Source of the DNA: Thalassospiraceae bacterium LMO-JJ14
GTDB lineage: Bacteria; Pseudomonadota; Alphaproteobacteria; Rhodospirillales; Casp-alpha2
Assembly: GCA_021555105.2 (NCBI GenBank)
Contig: CP134604.1
Span: forward strand, 2,108,001 to 2,172,000
Length of the DNA stretch: 64,000 nucleotides
Reading direction: 5' to 3'
Position 1 is the stretch's first letter; every line of letters begins with the position of its first letter. The position numbers and the translations under genes are program-made. Of the stretch, positions 29,332 through 37,303 are shown in pieces. Under the pieces are notes generated by a model. That model did not search any database and had not been told where the DNA came from. It worked only from the letters and a program-made list of their open reading frames with translations.

Positions 29332-29802
29332 ATGGCTCAGGAAAAAGATCTGTATTTTGAGGACTTTACTGTCGGTCGTACGTTCGAAAGCACCGGCATG
29401 ACACTGACGGAATCGCAGATCCTCGATTTCGCCTGGGCGTGGGATCCGCAGCCGTTTCATATCGACGTGCCGGCCGCCGAAGCCGGTCCATACGGTGGCC
29501 TGATTTCCAGCGGTTTTCATACCATGTGCATCGCTTTTCGCCTGATCCACGATACCGGTTATCTGGAAACCGCCTCCATGGGCTCGCCCGGCATAGACGA
29601 ACTGCGCTGGTACAGGCCGGTACGTCCGGGTGACACGTTGCGCACCAAAGCCGAAGTTCTTGAAAGCAAACCCTCGTCGTCGAAGCCGGATCGCGGCACG
29701 GCGCGTGTCCGTTACGCCGCAATCAATCAGGATGGGGACGAGGTGATGTCCTTTATTACCATTCACATTTTGCGCAAATGTGCAGCAGACAGCGACGCAT
29801 GA
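29332..29802 (+). CDS. MaoC-like hotdog dehydratase
   Basis: The 156-residue single-hotdog protein resembles the MaoC/NodN group: FEDFTVGRTFESTGMTLTESQILDFAWAWDPQPFHID contains the hydratase-like Asp and His. LISSGFHTMCIAFRL and ELRWYRPVRPGDTL follow. Such proteins hydrate enoyl-CoA thioesters, though many are unassigned. GAGGGGGATAC precedes the ATG. The stop overlaps the next start (ATGA). Confidence 0.87.
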   Translation: MAQEKDLYFEDFTVGRTFESTGMTLTESQILDFAWAWDPQPFHIDVPAAEAGPYGGLISSGFHTMCIAFRLIHDTGYLETASMGSPGIDELRWYRPVRPGDTLRTKAEVLESKPSSSKPDRGTARVRYAAINQDGDEVMSFITIHILRKCAADSDA

Positions 29803-30320
29803 GCCGTATCGGTTACATCAGGTTCAAATCCAGACAGCCGGTCGACGATCTGCTTGCGGGGTGCGTTTCCGTTCTGCAGAAAAGACATGTCCGCATTGCC
29901 GGCGCCATACAGGCATCACCCGAGGAATGTATCGATTGCAGCGGGGCGCTGAACCTCAAGGATGTCGAGGATGGTACGATCTTCAATTTTTCACAGGATT
30001 TGGGAGCTGGATCAGAAGGGTGTGCGCTTGATCCGCAGGCCCTGGCCGGTATTTCGCAACGTATCACCGATGCCCTTGAGCGAACGCCGCAGCTTGCCGT
30101 CATCAACCGTTTCGGCAAGGCGGAAGCGGACGGTCACGGACTGCGCAGCGTCATCGAGCGCGCCATGTTGGCGGATATCCCGTTGCTGGTCGCCGTCCGC
30201 GAGGACTTCGAACAGGACTGGTCTGCGTTTCACGGTGGTATGGCCGAGCGTTTGCCGTTGGATGATGCTGCCGTGCTGGCCTGGTGTGAGGACGTGATTG
30301 CATCATCACCGTCGTCCTGA
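29799..30320 (+). CDS. DUF2478 domain-containing protein
   Basis: The 173-residue soluble protein matches the DUF2478 family: SRIGYIRF start, FNFSQDLGAGSEGCALDPQALA, and INRFGKAEADGHGLRSVIERAMLADIPLLVAV. Family members resemble NTPase-like proteins and often neighbour molybdenum genes; none are here, so no function is assigned. The ATG at 29799 overlaps the MaoC stop. It is convergent with lipB, with four bases between stops. Confidence 0.82.
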   Translation: MSRIGYIRFKSRQPVDDLLAGCVSVLQKRHVRIAGAIQASPEECIDCSGALNLKDVEDGTIFNFSQDLGAGSEGCALDPQALAGISQRITDALERTPQLAVINRFGKAEADGHGLRSVIERAMLADIPLLVAVREDFEQDWSAFHGGMAERLPLDDAAVLAWCEDVIASSPSS

Positions 30321-30324
30321 GGAG

Positions 30325-31014
30325 TTATTCTCCGAAAACGTCTTCGAAGCTCTGGCGCAACTGGTTATCGACATCGGGCAGCGTCGCCGTGACGCCGAGG
30401 TCCCATAGTGACGTCACGCCGTGTTCGTCGATGCCGCACGGGACAATCCCCGAAAAATGCTCAAGGTCCGGCTCGACGTTGATGGATATTCCATGAAACG
30501 TCACCCAGCGGCGGATGCGCACGCCGATGGCGGCGATCTTGTCTTCCCGCGCTGCCGGGTTCGAGGGGGCGCCTCGGCGGACCCAGATGCCGACACGTCC
30601 GTCCCGGCGTTCGCCGATGACATTGAAGCCCATCAGGGTGCGTATTACCCATTCCTCGAGGTCGAAAACGAATTTCCTGACATCGGCGCCGCGCTTTTTC
30701 AGGTCCAGCATCACATAAGCAACGCGCTGGCCCGGTCCATGATAGGTATAACGCCCGCCGCGCCCGGTTTGATAGACGGGGAACCGCCCGCCATCCAGAA
30801 GCTCGTCATCTTCGGCGCTGGTACCTGCGGTATAAAGTGGTGGGTGTTCGAGCAACCAGATGCATTCAGGCGCTGTTCCGGCACGGATATCGGCGACACG
30901 CTGTTCCATGAAGGCGAGCGCATCGGGGTAGGGCACAAGCGTATCGCTGATACGCCATTCGATGCCGTCAGGCGTTGCCGTGCCGTTTTCCACAAGGTTC
31001 GCTGTTTGATCCAT
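30325..31014 (-). CDS. lipB: Octanoyl-[acyl-carrier-protein]:protein octanoyltransferase
   Basis: The 229-residue LipB moves octanoyl groups from ACP to lipoate-dependent enzymes. Family motifs are [40 protein letters not shown] (catalytic Lys) and [17 protein letters not shown] (catalytic Cys in PCG). The N-terminal 25 residues precede the conserved core and could be shortened by a later start. It is transcribed towards DUF2478 and away from tRNA-Leu. Confidence 0.95.
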   Translation of the reverse strand: MDQTANLVENGTATPDGIEWRISDTLVPYPDALAFMEQRVADIRAGTAPECIWLLEHPPLYTAGTSAEDDELLDGGRFPVYQTGRGGRYTYHGPGQRVAYVMLDLKKRGADVRKFVFDLEEWVIRTLMGFNVIGERRDGRVGIWVRRGAPSNPAAREDKIAAIGVRIRRWVTFHGISINVEPDLEHFSGIVPCGIDEHGVTSLWDLGVTATLPDVDNQLRQSFEDVFGE

Positions 31015-31125
31015 GCGGTTTTTATGGGGGACACCGTGGCGGGCTGCAAGGGGTTAGCTGTGGAGCTTGCTAAAAATCGCGGATTTCCGCCTTTTTTGAC
31101 GGTCAATAATGGTTCATCTGTTGGC

Positions 31126-31152
31126 TTGACCACCACGCATCGACCTGATACT
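31126..31152 (+). promoter_or_regulatory. Probable promoter of tRNA-Leu
   Basis: TTGACC at 31126-31131 and GATACT at 31147-31152 are spaced by 15 bases and would start transcription a few bases before the mature tRNA 5' end at 31165. The spacing is short, so this is only a moderate match. Confidence 0.5.
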
Positions 31153-31164
31153 TCAACGCGCAGT

Positions 31165-31251
31165 GCGGTCGTGGCGGAACTGGTAGACGCGCAGCGTTGA
31201 GGTCGCTGTCCGGTAACACGGGTGGAAGTTCGAGTCTTCTCGACCGCACCA
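31165..31251 (+). tRNA. tRNA-Leu (anticodon GAG)
   Basis: This 87-base class II tRNA has acceptor arms GCGGTCG and CGACCGC, discriminator A and an encoded CCA (31249-31251). The D-loop is GGCGGAACTGGTAGACGC, and the anticodon stem CAGCG/CGCTG encloses loop TTGAGGT with anticodon GAG. A long variable arm and GTTCGAGTC T-arm follow. It reads CUC and CUU leucine codons. Confidence 0.97.
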
Positions 31252-31373
31252 ACCTTTCAGTCGGTAGACGACAATCAGGGAGAACGCGAAGACGACGTAT
31301 TCGGGTCATAGATGATTGCCGGCGCCAGGCTGTTTTACCTTTTTGCCAATTGCCGCACATCGATCGTAAATGA

Positions 31374-31397
31374 CCCGCCGCAAGGCGGGTTTTGTTT
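31374..31397 (+). terminator. Intrinsic terminator downstream of tRNA-Leu
   Basis: CCCGCC (31374-31379) and GGCGGG (31384-31389) with a GCAA loop are followed by TTTTGTTT. It separates the tRNA transcript from mgtE. Confidence 0.88.
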
Positions 31398-31453
31398 ATC
31401 TGTCCCGAGTGTTTATCGTACGCGTTAATCCCGGACGGGCAGGCAGGGCGCTC

Positions 31454-32860
31454 ATGGCGGACGACGATAACAAGCTCGAAGAACAAATATCCGCGGACGC
31501 CGACGTCATCGACGAGCCGGTCGGCCCGGAAGTGCTTGTGTCCGAGGCGATGAACGCCGGGGATACCGAGCGTGTGCACGATCTTGTTGCCGAGCTTCAT
31601 TATGCCGATTTCGCCGATTTGCTGGAACGGCTCAGCCGTGATGACCGCGCTCGGCTAATCGACCTTACCCGCGATATTTTCGATCCGGAAGTCCTCTCCG
31701 AGCTGGACGAGACAGTCCGCGAACACGTTCTTGAAGTCCTCGGCGTGCAACAGGCTGCCGATGCCATTACCGAGCTCGACAGCGACGATGCCCTGATGGT
31801 CTTCGAGGACATGGACGAGGAGCGGCAGAAAGAGCTTCTCGAACAAATTCCTGACGAGGAACGCACCTTCATCGAAGAAGGTTTGGGTTATCCGGAAGAC
31901 AGCGCCGGACGACTGATGCAGCGCGAAGTGGTGACGGTGCCGAGCCACTGGAACGTCGGGCAGTGCATCGATTTCATTCGCCGTAAGGCGGATATGGGCG
32001 AAGACGAACTGCCGAGCATTTTCTATGACATCTTCGTCATCGATGCGCGTCACCACCCGGTTGGCGCTGTTTCTCTCAGCCAGCTTTTGCGCTCACGCCG
32101 CCAGGTGCCGGTTACCGAGGTGATGGAAGAGGAGATGCACGAAATTCCGGTCGCAACCGACCAGGAAGACGTCGCTTTCCTGTTTCGCCAGCGCGACCTT
32201 GTCTCGGCACCGGTTATCGATGACGACGGCAGGCTTGTCGGTGCCATCACCATCGATGACGTCGTCGACGTTATTCATGAAGAACACGAAGAAGACATCA
32301 TGCGCATGGGCGGTGTTATCGAGGATGACCTTTATCATGCCTCTATCTCGACCGCGCGCGCGCGTTTCAGCTGGCTTGTCGTCAATTTGCTGACGGCGAT
32401 TCTGGCGTCCATGGTCATCGGTTTGTTCGACGCGACGATTGAGGAAGTGGTGGCACTGGCGGTGCTGATGCCGATTGTCGCTTCCATGGGCGGCAATGCC
32501 GGTACGCAGACCCTGACCGTGACGGTGCGCGCGCTGGCGACCAAGGAACTAACTGCGGCCAATGCGTCGCGTGTGATTACCAAGGAAGTCATCGTCGGCT
32601 GTTTCAACGGCATTGCTTTTGCCGTGCTCGCCGGCCTGGTTGCCTGGATCTGGTTCGGCAGTTCAACGCTCGGCATGGTTATTGCCAGTGCGATGATTAT
32701 CAATATGATCATCGCCGGGTTTGCCGGGACGACAATACCGATCATGCTGGAACGCTTCGGTGCCGATCCGGCGATTGCATCGAGTGTTTTCCTGACCACG
32801 GTGACGGATGTGGTCGGCTTCTTTGCCTTTCTCGGTCTGGCCGCCTTGGTCCTGTTATAA
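31454..32860 (+). CDS. mgtE: Magnesium transporter MgtE
   Basis: The 468-residue protein has the MgtE N-terminal helical domain (about 40-145), two CBS domains (about 150-275) and five membrane helices (from about 300). The pore signature VLMPIVASMGGNAGTQTLTVTVRALA and the end of the last helices are intact. It imports Mg2+, with gating by Mg2+ bound to the cytosolic domain. The frame is open to 31370 through the tRNA terminator; the ATG at 31454 is therefore preferred, although its ribosome binding site is weak. Confidence 0.94.
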   Translation: MADDDNKLEEQISADADVIDEPVGPEVLVSEAMNAGDTERVHDLVAELHYADFADLLERLSRDDRARLIDLTRDIFDPEVLSELDETVREHVLEVLGVQQAADAITELDSDDALMVFEDMDEERQKELLEQIPDEERTFIEEGLGYPEDSAGRLMQREVVTVPSHWNVGQCIDFIRRKADMGEDELPSIFYDIFVIDARHHPVGAVSLSQLLRSRRQVPVTEVMEEEMHEIPVATDQEDVAFLFRQRDLVSAPVIDDDGRLVGAITIDDVVDVIHEEHEEDIMRMGGVIEDDLYHASISTARARFSWLVVNLLTAILASMVIGLFDATIEEVVALAVLMPIVASMGGNAGTQTLTVTVRALATKELTAANASRVITKEVIVGCFNGIAFAVLAGLVAWIWFGSSTLGMVIASAMIINMIIAGFAGTTIPIMLERFGADPAIASSVFLTTVTDVVGFFAFLGLAALVLL

Positions 32861-32882
32861 GGGCGATTTTGACCATCGCTTC

Positions 32883-32911
32883 TTTACGTAAACGTAAAGC
32901 TCGCCTAGCAT
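32883..32911 (+). promoter_or_regulatory. liuR promoter with perfect LiuR-type operator
   Basis: TTTACGTAAACGTAAA (32883-32898) is a perfect palindrome (TTTACGT, AA, ACGTAAA). Reading TTTACG as -35 and TAGCAT (32906-32911) as -10 gives a 17-base spacer lying largely within the operator. It resembles the published LiuR (MerR-type) sites of proteobacteria, implying autoregulation. The predicted transcription start nearly coincides with the liuR ATG. Confidence 0.72.
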
Positions 32912-32917
32912 CGCCGC

Positions 32918-33307
32918 ATGACTGAAAAAACATACGGCATCGCGGAACTCGCGAAAGAATTTGCTGTGACAACCCGCACTGTCCGCTTTTACGAGGATAA
33001 GGGGCTGATCTCGCCGTCACGTGAGGGTCAGCGCCGGATTTACAGTCCGCGCGATCGGGTGCGCTTACGTCTGATCATGCGCGGTAAGCGGCTCGGACTG
33101 TCGCTCGACGAAATCGCTGAGCTGATGGATCTTTACGATTCCGATCCAAGTGAAGTTACCCAGCTCAAGCAATTCATCGATGTCATCCGCGAACGCAAAA
33201 CGGTGCTGGAGGGGCAGAAGAAGGATATCGAGGACAGCCTGTCCGAGATGATTCGTCTTGAGCGTCAATGCATCCAGCTTCTGTCACAAAAACAGTCTTC
33301 GAAATAA
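32918..33307 (+). CDS. liuR: MerR-family regulator of leucine/isovalerate catabolism (LiuR-like)
   Basis: The 129-residue MerR-type protein has an N-terminal winged helix (YGIAELAKEFAVTTRTVRFYEDKGLISPSREGQRRIYSPRD). A coiled-coil dimerisation helix and a short C-terminus with a single Cys follow, unlike metal-sensing MerR proteins. Helix sequences match LiuR, which controls isovaleryl-CoA degradation genes. The call is strengthened by its operator here and another before ivd. No ribosome binding site precedes the ATG, so translation may be leaderless. Confidence 0.87.
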   Translation: MTEKTYGIAELAKEFAVTTRTVRFYEDKGLISPSREGQRRIYSPRDRVRLRLIMRGKRLGLSLDEIAELMDLYDSDPSEVTQLKQFIDVIRERKTVLEGQKKDIEDSLSEMIRLERQCIQLLSQKQSSK

Positions 33308-33333
33308 TTTTTACCGATCTTGAAGGGATACCC

Positions 33334-34152
33334 ATGACATCCAAGTCTAACCTTAAAGTTGCCGTTGCCGGACTGGGCGCGGTGTGTCTGCCGGTCGCAC
33401 GATGGCTCGCTAACGGGGTCGAGGGTTTCGACCTGGTTGCGGTCTCTGCCAACGACAAGGAAGGTGCGGCGAAGAAAATCGCCGATTTTAAATACAAGCC
33501 GCCGATTGTCGATCTGGATGAACTGGTGAGCATGGGTGACATCATTGTCGAAGGGTTGCCGCCGGCGCGGTATTTCGATCTTGCCGAACCGGTGATCGAG
33601 CAGGGTAAGACCCTGGTCGCAGTGACCGTTACCCAGCTTCTGGAACGCCCTGATCTGATTGAGCGGGCCAAGCAGACGGGTGCCAGGATTATCGTGCCGA
33701 CCGGTGCGCTGATGGCGTTTGATGCGGTGCGCGCGGCATCCTACGGGACCATAAACTCGCTTGTAATGGCAACCCGCAAACCGCCCAAGGGACTGCTCAA
33801 GGCGCCGTTCGTGATCGAACAGGGAATTGATCTTTCTGACCTCAAGGAACCGCTCTGTCTTTACAGCGGTTCGGTTCGCGACGCGGCCCAGAAATTCCCG
33901 GCCAACGTCAATGTTGCCGTGGCGCTTAGTCTGGCAGGTTCGGGACCGGATGAAACATCATACGAAATCTGGGCCGACCCGGCGGTCGACCGAAATACGC
34001 ATACGGTAAAGCTGGACAGTGATGCGACGCGTTTCGAATTTACCATCGCTGGTGTGCCGACGGATGAAAACCCGGCCACCGGCAAATTGACGCCGTTGTC
34101 CGTCATGGCGACATTGGAAGGCATGGTTTCGACATTGAAAATCGGGGCCTGA
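33334..34152 (+). CDS. L-aspartate dehydrogenase-like protein
   Basis: The 272-residue protein has a Rossmann start (VAVAGLGAVCLPVARWLANG). The C-terminal AspDH domain contains the family motif KFPANVNVAVALSLAGSGPDET and DPAVDRNTH. AspDH oxidises L-aspartate to iminoaspartate for NAD synthesis or reverses this with ammonia. No nad genes adjoin, so the physiological role is open. The start at 33334 is behind GAAGGGATACCC; an upstream in-frame ATG at 33268 lies inside liuR. Confidence 0.85.
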   Translation: MTSKSNLKVAVAGLGAVCLPVARWLANGVEGFDLVAVSANDKEGAAKKIADFKYKPPIVDLDELVSMGDIIVEGLPPARYFDLAEPVIEQGKTLVAVTVTQLLERPDLIERAKQTGARIIVPTGALMAFDAVRAASYGTINSLVMATRKPPKGLLKAPFVIEQGIDLSDLKEPLCLYSGSVRDAAQKFPANVNVAVALSLAGSGPDETSYEIWADPAVDRNTHTVKLDSDATRFEFTIAGVPTDENPATGKLTPLSVMATLEGMVSTLKIGA

Positions 34153-34157
34153 GGGCG

Positions 34158-34613
34158 GTGACCGACTTTACGGTCGCGGATCCGGATTTCGCGGAACGGG
34201 TGCGGCACAGTTTCGGGCGGCAGGGGCTCATGGCCCATCTTTGCGCGGTGATGACCAAGGTTGAGCCGGGGATCGTTGAAATTGAAATGCCGTTTACCGA
34301 CGAACTGACGCAACAGCACGGGTTTTACCATGCGGGCGGTATCGCGGCTGTCGTCGATACGGCCGGCGGCTTTGCTGGGTCGACGCTATTTGCTGCCGAT
34401 GATGGTGTGCTGACCGTTGAATTCAAACTCAACTTACTGTCACCCGCCGATGGTGATCTGCTGATGGCCCGCGGCGAAGTCATCAAGCCAGGGCGCACAC
34501 TTACCATCACCAAGGGCGAGGTGTTCATTCGCAAGAACGGTGAAAAAAAGCTTTGCGCCTTGATGCAACAGACGCTGATGCGGATTGTCGGTCATTCCGG
34601 CATCGTTGGGTGA
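34158..34613 (+). CDS. PaaI-type hotdog thioesterase
   Basis: The 151-residue hotdog protein has the PaaI-like motif QQHGFYHAGGIAAVVDTAGGFAGSTLF, with the HGG-type oxyanion region and catalytic Asp. The later FKLNLLSPADGDLLMARGEVIKPGRTL is also typical. These enzymes hydrolyse acyl-CoA thioesters such as phenylacetyl-CoA derivatives. The substrate is not defined; the neighbouring liu genes suggest a CoA-recycling role. It starts with GTG five bases after the AspDH stop, behind GAGGGCG. Confidence 0.87.
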   Translation: MTDFTVADPDFAERVRHSFGRQGLMAHLCAVMTKVEPGIVEIEMPFTDELTQQHGFYHAGGIAAVVDTAGGFAGSTLFAADDGVLTVEFKLNLLSPADGDLLMARGEVIKPGRTLTITKGEVFIRKNGEKKLCALMQQTLMRIVGHSGIVG

Positions 34614-34628
34614 GATTGGCAGAAGTGA

Positions 34629-35447
34629 ATGCAGATTTTTTCTTTAATCATGATCATTTTCGGCGTTTGTTTTCTGGCGCTGTCCGGGCTGTTGATCCAT
34701 GAGCGCGTGACGGCTGAAAATCAGAACTCAGAAGCACCTGCAAAGGCATTACGGAATGCGCTGAGTAATGCGGTGTCGAGTGCGGTAACTGCTTATGACA
34801 GGGATGTTGTCTTCGGTTCAGTTGTGCCCGTGGTCCTGTTTATGGTGCTCCCGCTTGCAGCATTCCTGAACATGTTACAGGGCGGCTCCCCCTTTATGAT
34901 TTTGTGCTACGCACTAATCGTTTTGTCCGTATTTGCAAATTTGTTGCTGACCGAGAAATCCGGCACGGGTTTTATAAGGGCCTTGTTGTCGGGGACTGCA
35001 GCGGCTGCCGTGATGATCGTGCTGCCATATTACGCGTGCTGGTCGCTGACCAGCCACATCCTTAAAAGCATCCCGTCGATGGCTGCCGTTGCGGGTATAT
35101 TTATCGCCGTTATTTTATACGCGGCGAATGCCGGAGTGTGGTCCTTGTTGCACACAAGTGCCGAGCAAAGCTTTTATACTTCGGTGCACAGGCTCTTTGC
35201 ATCTTTTCTTTTCGCGATACCAATAGGATATGTCCTCTATTGGCTCGGACTTCTTACAATCGACGTATCTGGTCTTGATGCGGAACGCTTCCGCGGGTGG
35301 GGGGCGCTTTTTGCATTCTCACTAACATTCAGCTGCATTTTTGCCCTGGTCCAGAAGTTGCTGGAAAGATCGTGTCGTTTGCTATCGGCATGGGGATTTG
35401 CCGGGCTTGGAATTCTCGCCATCGGGGGGGCTTTGGCCCTACACTGA
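34629..35447 (+). CDS. Unknown polytopic membrane protein
   Basis: I do not recognise this 272-residue protein. It has about eight hydrophobic segments (near residues 1-20, 75-92, 97-115, 122-145, 155-178, 190-212, 223-243 and 253-270). The first loop is predicted extracytoplasmic and Ala/Asn-rich (about 25-60). No charged catalytic residues lie inside the helices. It is 15 bases after the thioesterase gene and followed by the ivd operator. Its codon use is less GC-rich than that of its neighbours. Confidence 0.7.
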   Translation: MQIFSLIMIIFGVCFLALSGLLIHERVTAENQNSEAPAKALRNALSNAVSSAVTAYDRDVVFGSVVPVVLFMVLPLAAFLNMLQGGSPFMILCYALIVLSVFANLLLTEKSGTGFIRALLSGTAAAAVMIVLPYYACWSLTSHILKSIPSMAAVAGIFIAVILYAANAGVWSLLHTSAEQSFYTSVHRLFASFLFAIPIGYVLYWLGLLTIDVSGLDAERFRGWGALFAFSLTFSCIFALVQKLLERSCRLLSAWGFAGLGILAIGGALALH

Positions 35448-35483
35448 TGCCCCCGAAAGTGACGATGTTGTGGGGTGAATAAA

Positions 35484-35512
35484 TTGACGTTAACGTAAAC
35501 GTAAACTAGACT
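35484..35512 (+). promoter_or_regulatory. ivd promoter with two overlapping LiuR-type operators
   Basis: TTGACGT-TA-ACGTAAA (35484-35499) and TTAACGT-AA-ACGTAAA (35490-35505) are two overlapping palindromes, each with one mismatch to the perfect site before liuR. TTGACG and TAGACT (35507-35512) are spaced by 17 bases and fit a promoter overlapping both sites. The predicted start is about 47 bases before the ivd ATG. Confidence 0.72.
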
Positions 35513-35565
35513 TCGTGCACTTCGTCCCCACCTGATGAGAATGTTTCTGAGAGCGGAATAAACAA

Positions 35566-36738
35566 ATGATCCCTAATGAATATCCCACACTCGATTTCGG
35601 ACTTGGTGATGATGCGGATATGCTGCGTCAGTCGATCGGCGGTTTTGCCGCCGCCGAAATCGCGCCGCGCGCCGCGGACATTGACCGTGACAACGACTTT
35701 CCCAAGGACCTGTGGCGCAAGATGGGGGATATGGGATTGCTCGGCATCACCGTCGAGGATGAATACGGCGGCGCCGGGATGGGATATCTGGAACACTGCG
35801 TGGCGATGGAGGAAATCAGCCGTGCGTCCGCTTCGGTTGGTCTCAGTTACGGTGCGCATTCTAATCTGTGCGTCAATCAGATCCGCCGTAACGGCAGCAA
35901 GGAACAGAAAGACCGCTACCTGCATAAACTCATCACCGGCGAGCATGTCGGTGCCCTGGCGATGAGCGAACCGGGTGCCGGATCGGACGTCGTCAGCATG
36001 CGGCTCCGCGCCGAGAAAAAGGGCGACCGCTACGTGCTCAACGGCAACAAGATGTGGATCACCAACGGCCCCGACGCTGACACCTACGTGATCTATGCCA
36101 AGACCGATATGAATGCGGGGCCCAAAGGCATCACGGCATTTCTGGTCGAGCGCGGCTTCGGCGGGTTCTCTCAGGCACAGAAACTCGACAAGCTCGGTAT
36201 GCGCGGTTCGAACACCTGCGAGCTTGTGTTCGAAGATGTGGAAGTGCCGGAAGAAAATGTGCTCGGCGGCGAAGGCCGGGGCGTCAATGTGTTGATGAGC
36301 GGCCTCGACTACGAGCGCGCGGTTCTCGCCGCCGGGCCGATCGGCATCATGCAGGCTTGCATGGACGTGGTCGTGCCGTATCTGCACGAGCGCAAGCAGT
36401 TCGGTAAATCCATCGGCGAATTCCAGTTGATGCAGGGCAAGCTCGCTGACATGTACACCACCATGAATGCCTCGAAAGCCTATGTATATGCGGTGGCGCG
36501 GGCCTGCGATCGGGGCCAGACCTCGCGCAAGGATGCCGCAGGGGCGATCCTTTATGCCGCTGAAAAAGCGACATGGATGGCACTGGAAGCCATCCAGTGC
36601 TTGGGCGGCATGGGCTATATCAACGAGACGTCGACCGGGCGGTTGCTGCGCGATGCCAAGCTTTACGAGATCGGCGCCGGCACTTCGGAAATCCGCCGCT
36701 GGCTGATCGGCCGCGAGCTGTTCGAGGAAACCAGCTGA
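35566..36738 (+). CDS. ivd: Isovaleryl-CoA dehydrogenase
   Basis: The 390-residue FAD acyl-CoA dehydrogenase oxidises isovaleryl-CoA to 3-methylcrotonyl-CoA, the third step of leucine breakdown. The catalytic base lies on helix G, Glu250 in GLDYERAVL. The C-terminal motif reads [12 protein letters not shown] rather than YEGT, which separates isovaleryl-CoA dehydrogenase from short-chain enzymes. [21 protein letters not shown] and ECLGGMGY-like segments match the family. It is controlled by the LiuR-type promoter upstream. Confidence 0.95.
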   Translation: MIPNEYPTLDFGLGDDADMLRQSIGGFAAAEIAPRAADIDRDNDFPKDLWRKMGDMGLLGITVEDEYGGAGMGYLEHCVAMEEISRASASVGLSYGAHSNLCVNQIRRNGSKEQKDRYLHKLITGEHVGALAMSEPGAGSDVVSMRLRAEKKGDRYVLNGNKMWITNGPDADTYVIYAKTDMNAGPKGITAFLVERGFGGFSQAQKLDKLGMRGSNTCELVFEDVEVPEENVLGGEGRGVNVLMSGLDYERAVLAAGPIGIMQACMDVVVPYLHERKQFGKSIGEFQLMQGKLADMYTTMNASKAYVYAVARACDRGQTSRKDAAGAILYAAEKATWMALEAIQCLGGMGYINETSTGRLLRDAKLYEIGAGTSEIRRWLIGRELFEETS

Positions 36739-36739
36739 C

Positions 36740-37237
36740 ATGAGCGATCATCATGGCGGCGGTGGAGATTACGGCCCGACGTTCATTGATGTCTACGGGA
36801 CGTCGAAGCGTCTCGGCATGGAGCCGCCGTCCCTGATTCCGGGGCAGAAGAAATCGCACGGCTTCGAAGGTCCGCATCCGGATGGGCCGTTCTGGCTGAG
36901 GGGGCTGAAAGGCAGGCTGCCCTTGTGGATCGCGTTCTGGGGCGGGTTCTTTTTCGGACATGGAATCGTGCTGGCGTTTTCCGTCGGCTCAATGATCATC
37001 GGCGTCGTCGCGGGTCTGACGCTGGACCCCGAGCGTGTCGATGAATCGATGACCGCGGCGCGGCTGATCATGTATTTTACCGGCACCCTGATGGCCGTGT
37101 TCGGTACCTGGTCGGTGATCACGGTATGGCGCTCGGCGAAACATGCCGAAGAAAGAAAATGGGGGATCGCGGCGAGATGCGTGGTCAGCCTGTATGTCAT
37201 CTGCTGGGGCGTCACGATCTGGAATCTGGCGACCTGA
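36740..37237 (+). CDS. Unknown three-helix membrane protein in the liu locus
   Basis: I do not recognise this 165-residue protein. The first 55 residues are soluble, with a His/Gly-rich start (MSDHHGGGGDYG) and a conserved-looking segment ending LWLRGLKGRLPL-like. Three hydrophobic helices follow (about 56-82, 100-122 and 138-160). The start is one base after the ivd stop, so it is almost certainly co-transcribed with ivd. A role in the membrane link or transport of the pathway is only a guess. Confidence 0.72.
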   Translation: MSDHHGGGGDYGPTFIDVYGTSKRLGMEPPSLIPGQKKSHGFEGPHPDGPFWLRGLKGRLPLWIAFWGGFFFGHGIVLAFSVGSMIIGVVAGLTLDPERVDESMTAARLIMYFTGTLMAVFGTWSVITVWRSAKHAEERKWGIAARCVVSLYVICWGVTIWNLAT

Positions 37238-37303
37238 AATCTGCATTAACCTGCATAAATCTGTTTGAATTCCGGATTATCGGAGAATCGAGGAGCAAAA
37301 TTA

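Noticed and set aside
31252-31453. Magnesium riboswitch before mgtE
   Set aside because: The leader after the tRNA terminator is under 60 bases and shows no conserved riboswitch core.
35506-36741. 411-codon minus-strand frame opposite ivd
   Set aside because: The ivd gene is recognisable over its full length on the plus strand; the opposite frame is a GC-driven shadow.
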